A program made the position numbers and the translations under genes. This document shows positions 7,925 to 14,474 of a DNA stretch of 64,000 bases, piece after piece (position 1 is the first letter of the stretch; the number at the start of each line of letters is the position of its first letter). Below the pieces are notes generated by a model, which was not told the DNA's origin, did no database searches, and was given only the letters and a program-made list of their open reading frames with translations. The DNA is from Marinimicrobium hydrolyticum (lineage in GTDB: Bacteria > Pseudomonadota > Gammaproteobacteria > Pseudomonadales > Cellvibrionaceae): assembly GCF_030848505.1 (NCBI RefSeq), contig NZ_JAVDDU010000001.1:124001-188000 (forward strand), read 5' to 3'.

Positions 7925-9148
7925 ATGATGAAAGCAGTTGAGTTATATGCCGGTGCGGGAGGCCTTGCCATGGGCGTTTCCCTTGCTGGCTTTGAGTCCC
8001 AGGCGGTAGTCGAGTGGGATCGATGGGCTTGTGACACTATCCGCGAAAATCAGCGCCGAGGCTATCCAGCGGTCCAAGATTGGCCTTTGTGGGGCGGTGA
8101 TGTTCGCGAATTCGACTGGGGCTCTATTTCGGAAGGTATCGATTTGGTGGCCGGCGGACCGCCTTGCCAGCCGTTCTCGATGGGTGGGCGGCACAAGTCC
8201 TTCGGCGACAAGCGCGACATGTTTCCCGCCACTGTGGAGGTTATTCGGCGCCTTCGGCCCAAGTCTTTTATTATCGAAAACGTCAAAGGCCTGACCCGAG
8301 CCAGTTTCGCCAGCTATTACCAGTACATCCTGCTGCAACTAGAGTTTCCCGAAGTCATACGTCGGGACGGGGAAACATGGCTTCGACACCTCAAGCGGTT
8401 GCAAGAAGAAAAGACATCCGGCGCGGCCCATTTCAGCGGCCTGACTTACAACGTGTTGCCCAGCTTGGTGAATGCCGCGGATTACGGCGTGCCGCAAAAG
8501 CGGGAGCGTGTGTTCATCGTAGGGTTTCGCTCGGATCTGGGTGTGGAATGGTCCTTCCCTCGACAAACCCACAGTTTTGATGCTCTGTTGCGTTCGCAGT
8601 GGATCACGGGAAACTACTGGGATTTGCATAAAATAGCCAAGAAAAACAGACCCGCCATGCCCGCACGCATGGAAGGTCGTATCCGGCGGCTGGATGCGGA
8701 GCTGATTCCCCTGGAGGAGAAGCCATGGCGAACCGTCCGCGACGCGCTTAAGGATGTGCCGGATCCTCGTCGCAAGCAAAAACATACCTTTCTGAACCAC
8801 AGATTCCAGGACGGAGCCCGAATCTATCCAGGGCATACGGGTAGTCCTTTGGATTTACCCGCTAAGACGCTAAAAGCGGGGGGGCACGGAGTTCCGGGAG
8901 GAGAAAACATGATGGTCCGGGAGGACGGTAGCGTTCGATATTTTACTGTAAGGGAATCGGCTCGCTTGCAAACATTCCCCGATGGATATGTCTTCCACGG
9001 ATCATGGAGCGAAACTATGAGGCAACTGGGTAACGCTGTGCCGGTTGCGCTTGGCCGACAAGTCGCCGCCTCGGTGGCCGAACAACTGGCGGAAACAGAG
9101 ATAAAAGCGCTTGTGAACCAGCGTTTGCGAATCAGGAACCGAGCATGA
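7925..9148 (+). CDS. DNA (cytosine-5) methyltransferase of a type II R-M system
   Basis: 407 residues with the ordered C5-methyltransferase motifs: motif I ELYAGAGG at about 6-13, motif IV GGPPCQPFS with the catalytic Cys at 81, motif VI ENVKG at 118-122, motif VIII QKRERVFIVG near 190, a variable target-recognition region, and motifs IX-X near the end (TVRESARLQTFP, then QLGNAVP). It transfers a methyl group from S-adenosylmethionine to cytosine in the recognition site and so protects the host. It overlaps the endonuclease gene by 4 bp (ATGA). Given that partner, the site is probably CCGCGG. Confidence 0.92.
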   Translation: MMKAVELYAGAGGLAMGVSLAGFESQAVVEWDRWACDTIRENQRRGYPAVQDWPLWGGDVREFDWGSISEGIDLVAGGPPCQPFSMGGRHKSFGDKRDMFPATVEVIRRLRPKSFIIENVKGLTRASFASYYQYILLQLEFPEVIRRDGETWLRHLKRLQEEKTSGAAHFSGLTYNVLPSLVNAADYGVPQKRERVFIVGFRSDLGVEWSFPRQTHSFDALLRSQWITGNYWDLHKIAKKNRPAMPARMEGRIRRLDAELIPLEEKPWRTVRDALKDVPDPRRKQKHTFLNHRFQDGARIYPGHTGSPLDLPAKTLKAGGHGVPGGENMMVREDGSVRYFTVRESARLQTFPDGYVFHGSWSETMRQLGNAVPVALGRQVAASVAEQLAETEIKALVNQRLRIRNRA

Positions 9149-9789
9149 CGGATAGTAAAGTTGTCCCGTTCAATCCGCTCGACAAGCGGCACCTGGGGGA
9201 AAGCGTAGGGCAGGCCATGCTCCGCCAACGGATAACGCCGTTGGCGGATCTTAAAAGCTTCAAAGGTGCTGGTTTATACGCGATATACTACAAGGGCGAG
9301 TTTCCAGCTTATCAGTTGATAGCGGAGCGAAATCGGAATGGGGCGTTTTCCGCGCCGATCTATGTCGGTAAAGCGGTGCCCAAAGGCGCCAGAAAAGGCG
9401 GGAGTCTGGAAACGTCGCCCGGCACAGTGCTGTACGGCCGGCTCATGCAGCATAAAAAGAGCATTGAGGAAGCGGAGAACCTGAATATAGAGGATTTCCA
9501 CTGCCGCTTTCTTATTGTCGATGATATTTGGATACCGCTAGGAGAGTCACTCTTAATCGCAAAATTCCATCCGCTATGGAACAAACTTATAGATGGTTTC
9601 GGAAACCATAATCCGGGCAAAGGAAGGCACGAAGGTCAGCGGCCTCGCTGGGATACCCTGCATCCGGGCCGGACATGGGCGGAGCGGTGTCAGCCCCGGA
9701 TGGAAACCGCGTCACAGATCACTCGCGAGGTGGTTGATTATTTGCGGAACAATCCTCCCCCCGAAGATGATTCCATGATTACTTCTTAG
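9145..9789 (+). CDS. Eco29kI-like GIY-YIG restriction endonuclease
   Basis: 214 residues with the Eco29kI-type GIY-YIG fold: GLYAIYY at 43-49 and IYVGKA at 72-77 as the two core strands, then R99 and H103 in GRLMQHKK, E134 in PLGESLLI and N146 in WNKLIDGF. These align in order with the catalytic Tyr, Tyr, Arg, His, Glu and Asn of Eco29kI, a dimeric enzyme cutting CCGCGG. The ATG at 9145 overlaps the methyltransferase stop, so the two are co-translated, methyltransferase first. CCGCGG is present elsewhere in the window (for example at 936), as expected for protected host DNA. Confidence 0.9.
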   Translation: MTDSKVVPFNPLDKRHLGESVGQAMLRQRITPLADLKSFKGAGLYAIYYKGEFPAYQLIAERNRNGAFSAPIYVGKAVPKGARKGGSLETSPGTVLYGRLMQHKKSIEEAENLNIEDFHCRFLIVDDIWIPLGESLLIAKFHPLWNKLIDGFGNHNPGKGRHEGQRPRWDTLHPGRTWAERCQPRMETASQITREVVDYLRNNPPPEDDSMITS

Positions 9790-9857
9790 AAGTAATGAAA
9801 ATGGCTCTGGGGCTACGATGGGTGGCTGCAGTGAGGCTCCTTCCGTTCCCTGCAGCT

Positions 9858-9878
9858 AAATAAATCTGTCCCTTTTTT
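9858..9878 (+). repeat. Dispersed motif, copy 2 (matches 3621-3640)
   Basis: AAATAAATCTGTCCC followed by TTTTTT, in the same orientation as the copy at 3621. A shorter fragment (GTGTCCCCTTTT) follows at 9892. It lies at the downstream edge of the R-M operon. Confidence 0.6.
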
Positions 9879-9927
9879 CCGAACCTAATGGGTGTCCCCT
9901 TTTGCCTGAGTACGTTGCAATGGGTTG

Positions 9928-10977
9928 TTAGAATGGAATTTCATCGTATTTCATAAGTAACTCCTTCCTTAACTTATCGGAGAGTTTTAGGAATTGCTTG
10001 TAACTAAAAGCAAGCTTATCCCGCTCTTTCTTCTCCGCTTCGCTCAGATCACCTTCTATATCGGCTACTACAGTATTTGACGGGTTGTGAACAACTATAT
10101 CTGTAACCCTGTTGTCACTTGATGTCGCACCTTCGATATAAACAAATTCTTCAAATTGTGTTAAAAAATCCCACCATGTTTCTGGGGGGGTTTTAGCTAG
10201 CTCGTCAACAAGGTTACTATTAACGAAATAGGAGGAGCCTGTGGCTTGACATATAGAGGAGAAAAATTTGCTAGCCTCACCTTCAGTGTCAATGGTAAGT
10301 ATCGAGGCATTTGCGCCCACCTCGTCAACTTGACGATAGATGTTCTTAACTAGCTCTTCGATTTTCTTTGAGGCTATAGATAAGTTAGTTATAGATTCGT
10401 TGGTTGTTCTTAATTGATTCGAAACGCTTCTTTGCGTTAAAAAGTCAAAAAACATTCCCGCCCATTGCTTTCTTAGCTTTTCATGTATGTCTCGGGCCAA
10501 CTGAAAATCAAAAAGTCCATTATTAACTTTGGACGCACGAACCGAATCAATAAAGCTAAATATATTCTTTGCATATTTTTGATTTTCGATAGACGGGTAC
10601 TCAATTTCAACAGCGAAATCTTTTTCTTTATTTTTTTGAAAAACAAAATGATCGGATAAAACCCCTTTTTTTACGAACGTAAATACGGGTATGCCAAGCT
10701 CCTTGGCAGCCAAGTATTCTGCATTGGTTATAGACTTTCTAGGGTCTACCTTGTAGCCCCCACCAAATCGTCCGCCAATGATCAATATAAGTATTTGGCA
10801 GTTTGAAACTTCATTTATACAACTTTCATGTGTGTGCAGGTCGGGGTGGTAAAAAACGTCTCCGTTTTCGCTCGTCACAACGTCAAAGCCAAAACCATTA
10901 CAGAATGATACCAGGCTATCTCTTACTTCCGTCAGGTCAAAACAAGTCGAGCTTAGAAATACTTTGGGTGAGGCCAA
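9928..10977 (-). CDS. DUF4062 domain protein, putative defence-related
   Basis: 349 residues. The first 110 or so match DUF4062: VFLSSTCFDLTEVR near the start, HTHESCINEV, then LIIGGRFGGGY and SITNAEYLAAKELGIPVFTFV. The family has a nucleotide-binding alpha/beta (TIR-like) fold by published predictions and often fronts STAND-type or other immune proteins. The rest (about 150-349) is helical and coiled with no NTPase motif. The start is TTG at 10977, with AGGAG 6 bases upstream. The gene is clearly more A+T rich than the core genes, pointing to transfer. Its place beside CBASS and R-M suggests a defence role, but the activity is unknown. Confidence 0.75.
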   Translation of the reverse strand: MASPKVFLSSTCFDLTEVRDSLVSFCNGFGFDVVTSENGDVFYHPDLHTHESCINEVSNCQILILIIGGRFGGGYKVDPRKSITNAEYLAAKELGIPVFTFVKKGVLSDHFVFQKNKEKDFAVEIEYPSIENQKYAKNIFSFIDSVRASKVNNGLFDFQLARDIHEKLRKQWAGMFFDFLTQRSVSNQLRTTNESITNLSIASKKIEELVKNIYRQVDEVGANASILTIDTEGEASKFFSSICQATGSSYFVNSNLVDELAKTPPETWWDFLTQFEEFVYIEGATSSDNRVTDIVVHNPSNTVVADIEGDLSEAEKKERDKLAFSYKQFLKLSDKLRKELLMKYDEIPF

Positions 10978-11083
10978 TGAAGACTCCTTCTAAAATTATT
11001 GATGGGTGGTGAGAATTCAACATTAAAATTTACATTTATTTAGTCTGGTTGCAAAGCTCCTGTCCGGTGGGGCACGTGTTATG

Positions 11084-11209
11084 CTACATTCCCATCCCGT
11101 TGAACTGTTTGGCCAAAAAAGTTGCGTAGTTGTCAGTCATCCCGATGATAAAATCAACAACTCGTCTTTTAGCTTCCTTAATGTATTCATTCAGCTGATC
11201 TTCTTTCAT
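11084..11209 (-). CDS. Short ORF of 41 codons between the DUF4062 and 303-residue genes
   Basis: An ATG at 11209 opens 41 codons ending at TAG (11084-11086). The product begins MKEDQLNEYIKEAKRR, an amphipathic helix, and ends with KQFNGMGM. The 5' region overlaps another plausible frame, so it may be the tail of a broken gene. No strong ribosome-binding site. It sits immediately after the attC-like hairpin. Confidence 0.35.
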   Translation of the reverse strand: MKEDQLNEYIKEAKRRVVDFIIGMTDNYATFLAKQFNGMGM

Positions 11210-11237
11210 TCAAAATCTCACCAAATGCTATTGAGTA

Positions 11238-11285
11238 GCGTAACGCTGCATTTAGCGTCTCGTCCGCTGCAATGCTTTGTTAAAT
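11238..11285 (-). other. attC-like recombination site (integron type)
   Basis: On the minus strand, ATTTAAC (11285-11279), fitting the RYYYAAC core, begins directly after the TGA of the 303-residue gene. About 37 bases later comes GTTACGC, one mismatch from GTTRRRY. Between them, arms containing GCATT and AGCG pair with CGCT and AATGC around a loop GACGAGA, as in short attC hairpins. No integrase gene is in the window. Confidence 0.45.
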
Positions 11286-12197
11286 TCACCCTGCCAGAAT
11301 GCTACGTATGGTTCTGTTCCATTTTTTATCGTGAACAATCCGCTGGTGCTCTATTTCACCATTGATAATTTGATTTTTTGTTGGTTTTGATAGCTGTTCC
11401 CAGTTGTCACCAAAAATGTAAGTTGCGTTATCCAAATGTATGCTTTCTAGAACATATAGACCCATCGAAGCAAAGCCATAAATAAAGTAGCCGCTAAAGC
11501 CTGCTCGGCCTGTCGCAAGGAAATCTGGATTATACCTAGTAATAGCTTGCATCCGAGCCTCAACGACACCTTTCTCTGAGTCCTTTATCTTCTTAGTGAC
11601 TTCTCCAACTAGAGATTTCGCTTTTTCCCAAGGATATTCTCCCGGAGGCAGGATATCCCAGTGCAACTGTTTGACCTTTGTGCTGATAATATTGCCATTT
11701 TTAGAGTCTAAAACTTCAAAACTGCCAAAGCACTCAAGCATCAAATTAGAAAGATGAATATTCCTAGATTCATTTGATTCATTCAATTCCATGCTGTCAG
11801 TAGCGATATATTTATCACCGCCCACATCTATTACATGAAGAGTTTCTTCAAGTGCGGGCTGGTATTCACGAGGATACATATCTATATCCCTTGTCTGAAT
11901 ACCTGAATGTTCTTGTCCATGCCAGTCTTTCCATGTTCGATGATAAGATCTGGGTTGCGGCTCTAATGGTAAATCCTTCCGTATGATTTCTTTTCCACGA
12001 GCATTTAGGGCAGTGACCTTTCCGACCACCTCTGGGATAAGGTAATCACCTGTTAATGGCTCTTTATCAAACCCAATGACCGAAAGTAGATCTTCCATAT
12101 CATTCGAAAGTTTATGGGCTAGCTTTACTTCTTCACAGCCCTGAGATGCTGCCAGTAACCTAGTTACTGATCTAATTGATTTTCCCTTGACTTGCAT
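11286..12197 (-). CDS. Unrecognised 303-residue protein in the defence island
   Basis: A soluble protein of 303 residues with no signal peptide and no motif I can name. The C-terminal third has a distinctive stretch (GFASMGLYVLES, then NATYIFGDNWEQLSKPTK at about 264-281, and a basic EHQRIVHDKKWNR). The gene is A+T richer than the core genes. It is flanked by GTTAAAT on the 5' side (12211-12217 on plus) and ATTTAAC plus a hairpin right after the stop, as a gene cassette would be. Position beside DUF4062, R-M and CBASS suggests, but does not show, a defence function. Confidence 0.7.
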   Translation of the reverse strand: MQVKGKSIRSVTRLLAASQGCEEVKLAHKLSNDMEDLLSVIGFDKEPLTGDYLIPEVVGKVTALNARGKEIIRKDLPLEPQPRSYHRTWKDWHGQEHSGIQTRDIDMYPREYQPALEETLHVIDVGGDKYIATDSMELNESNESRNIHLSNLMLECFGSFEVLDSKNGNIISTKVKQLHWDILPPGEYPWEKAKSLVGEVTKKIKDSEKGVVEARMQAITRYNPDFLATGRAGFSGYFIYGFASMGLYVLESIHLDNATYIFGDNWEQLSKPTKNQIINGEIEHQRIVHDKKWNRTIRSILAG

Positions 12198-12213
12198 AGG
12201 CCCTTCTAGAATT

Positions 12214-12227
12214 TAACAATATTGTTA
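12214..12227. promoter_or_regulatory. 14-bp perfect palindrome upstream of the 303-residue gene
   Basis: TAACAATATTGTTA reads the same on both strands and lies 17 bp before the ATG at 12197. Its position suits an operator. It also contains the GTTAAAT core discussed for the cassette flank. Confidence 0.4.
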
Positions 12228-12412
12228 GAAGGAAAGATTCCGTATTTAAACCCGGAAAACTTCCGCCTTTCATGATTGACGGCTGTTATGCCATGCACCA
12301 GATCCCGCGTCACCCCTGGGTAAAATGCGGAAGATTTCCTCGTGTTGGTTATTATATGGAAATAGGCCGTGCGGGCAGGTGAGCTGGCCAGCGCAGCTCA
12401 AAAAAGCTGTCA

Positions 12413-12976
12413 CTACTCACCAGCTTTAGCATCTGTATACCGCGCACCCAACCCCCTAAATTTCAGAATCAGTTTGTTCAAGCCTTTGGCCTGTAAGCAC
12501 AGATACAAACCGATCAAGATCTCCAGAATCGTGATGCCGCCCTGTATCAGGTAAGTAATTGTCGAATCCCTGGAGTACAGGTTGGCTAACCCTTCACTTT
12601 GTACCTTTACAAGCATACTGGCGTTGTAGAAGAGGTCGGGTATCGCCCAGGATAGGATATAAACACCAATGATCGTGAACGCCGCTATTCTCAAGTCGTC
12701 GATACTGCCGTTAAAAACCGGCTCATCGTCCTTGCTCTTAGGTAGCAACCAACGTGAAACGGTGACGGGGAATTTGATCAAAATAAAGCAGATAACAGAG
12801 AAGGCTAGGCCAACAGTTCCGTAGATAACCAAGATGTATGTGAGGTTTTCTTCTGGGGAGGAGAGCGTCCATCGATAAATCGATGAATAGGAGTCTGAAA
12901 GGTACTGAATCAGCCGGAGAATAAAGACTATTCCAACAATCCTTATTCCGATGGCCAAAATATCTATGCTTTTCAT
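12413..12976 (-). CDS. Hypothetical membrane protein
   Basis: About 187 residues from the ATG at 12976, with four hydrophobic segments (roughly 6-24, 46-70, 93-112 and 138-158), so an integral inner-membrane protein. No motif is recognised. An in-frame start at 13012 would add 12 residues. It stands between the defence island and nrdB on the same strand. Its composition is closer to the core genes than the 303-residue gene is. Confidence 0.6.
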   Translation of the reverse strand: MKSIDILAIGIRIVGIVFILRLIQYLSDSYSSIYRWTLSSPEENLTYILVIYGTVGLAFSVICFILIKFPVTVSRWLLPKSKDDEPVFNGSIDDLRIAAFTIIGVYILSWAIPDLFYNASMLVKVQSEGLANLYSRDSTITYLIQGGITILEILIGLYLCLQAKGLNKLILKFRGLGARYTDAKAGE

Positions 12977-13168
12977 GGAGGTCTGAGTCCTTAGAAAAGT
13001 TCGCCTTAGCAAGTCACAAAACAGTTGCTCTGGCGAAGCGCGTCCTAGCTTGGGGAGTACTGCGAGCGGTTGCTCACTCGGGAAGGGGCGCTACTTCCGT
13101 GGGTTTGTGGGCGTCTGGCCATCCCTGGCCAGGAGCTTTAGAGGTTTAAACGGTGGGAGAGCGGGGAA

Positions 13169-14419
13169 TCAATCCCAGCTCAAAGCCCCACCCGTTTGAT
13201 ACTCAATCACACGCGTCTCAAAAAAGTTCTTCTCCTTACGCAAATCCATGATCTCGCTCATCCAGGGGAAGGGGTTCTGGGCGCCGGGGTATTGCTCTTT
13301 CAGGCCAAGCTGCGCGAGGCGGCGGTTGGCGATGAAGTGCAGGTACTCTTCCATCATGGCGGCGTTCATGCCCAGTACGCCGCGGGGCATGGAGTCGCGG
13401 GCGTATTGGATTTCCAGTTCAGTGCCCTCCAGGATCATCTGGGTCACTTCCTTCTGGAAGCTTTCGGTCCACAGGTGTGGGTTTTCCAGTTTGATCTGGT
13501 TGATCACGTCGATGCCGAAGTTCAGGTGCATGGATTCGTCACGCAGGATGTACTGGAACTGCTCGGCGACGCCGGTCATTTTGTTGCGACGGCCCATGGA
13601 CAGGATCTGGCTGAAACCGCAGTAGAAGAAGATGCCTTCAGTCACCGCGTAGAAGGCCACCAGGTTGCGCAGCAACTCTTGGTCGGTTTCCGGGGTGCCG
13701 GTGGTGAAGGTGGGGTCGCCCAGGGTTTGGGTGTGCTTCAGGCTCCAGGCGGCCTTGTTGGCTACGGAGGGCAACTCGCGGTACATGTTGAAGACTTCGC
13801 CTTCGTCCATGCCCAGGGATTCGATGCAGTACTGGTAGGCGTGGGTGTGAATGGCTTCTTCAAACGCCTGCCGCAGGATGTACTGGCGGCACTCCGGGTT
13901 GGTGATCAGCCGGTAAATGGCCAGGGCCAGGTTGTTGGCTACCAGGGAGTCGGCGGTGGAGAAGTAGCCCAGGCTGCGCATGACCAGGCGGCGCTCGTCA
14001 TCGGTGAGGCCTTCTTTGCTTTTCCACAAAGCGATGTCGGCGGTCATGTTTACTTCTTGGGGCATCCAGTGGTTGGCACAGCCGTCCAGGTATTTCTGCC
14101 AGGCCCAATCGTATTTAAACGGCACCAACTGGTTGAGGTCGGCGCGGCAGTTGATCATGCGCTTGTCGTCCACCTCAATACGGGCCGCTCCCATTTCCAG
14201 CTCTTCCAGGCCGGGGGCGGGGTCCAGGTTTTCCAGCGCCGCGCGCGCCGCTGCCAGAGCGGCGTTATCGGTCGCGGTTGCTTTGGGCTGCTCAGGTGCG
14301 GAGGCAACAGCCAGCTCTGGCTGAGGCTCCGGCTGGGGTGCGGGTTGCGCTTCCTGGGCTGGCTTGGCGGCTTTGGTGTTATTGTCTTCAGCTGCGTGGA
14401 AATCATCCCAACTCAACAT
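13169..14419 (-). CDS. nrdB: Ribonucleoside-diphosphate reductase subunit beta (class Ia)
   Basis: A 416-residue radical-generating subunit of aerobic ribonucleotide reductase. It carries the di-iron helices [13 protein letters not shown] and DESMHLNFG, with the likely radical Tyr in the LAIYRL helix. A long Ala/Pro/Gln-rich linker fills residues 15-75. The N terminus (MLSWDDF) resembles the C terminus (GGALSWD), the tail that docks on NrdA. It follows nrdA by 55 bp, so both share the NrdR-controlled promoter upstream of nrdA. Substrates are ribonucleoside diphosphates; the products feed DNA synthesis. Confidence 0.95.
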   Translation of the reverse strand: MLSWDDFHAAEDNNTKAAKPAQEAQPAPQPEPQPELAVASAPEQPKATATDNAALAAARAALENLDPAPGLEELEMGAARIEVDDKRMINCRADLNQLVPFKYDWAWQKYLDGCANHWMPQEVNMTADIALWKSKEGLTDDERRLVMRSLGYFSTADSLVANNLALAIYRLITNPECRQYILRQAFEEAIHTHAYQYCIESLGMDEGEVFNMYRELPSVANKAAWSLKHTQTLGDPTFTTGTPETDQELLRNLVAFYAVTEGIFFYCGFSQILSMGRRNKMTGVAEQFQYILRDESMHLNFGIDVINQIKLENPHLWTESFQKEVTQMILEGTELEIQYARDSMPRGVLGMNAAMMEEYLHFIANRRLAQLGLKEQYPGAQNPFPWMSEIMDLRKEKNFFETRVIEYQTGGALSWD

Positions 14420-14474
14420 AAAACTTCATCCTGTTTGTTTATCTGTGTTCAAAAAAAAGTGTTAATCGCGTGTG

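Noticed and set aside
9778-9796. Perfect dyad ATTACTTCT-T-AGAAGTAAT at the endonuclease stop.
   Set aside because: With a single-base loop it cannot form a stable hairpin in full and has no T-run; probably chance.
10978-11083. A second attC site downstream of the 41-codon ORF (GCATAAC … GTTGAAT).
   Set aside because: The heptamers fit, but the internal arms do not pair, so no attC-type hairpin forms.
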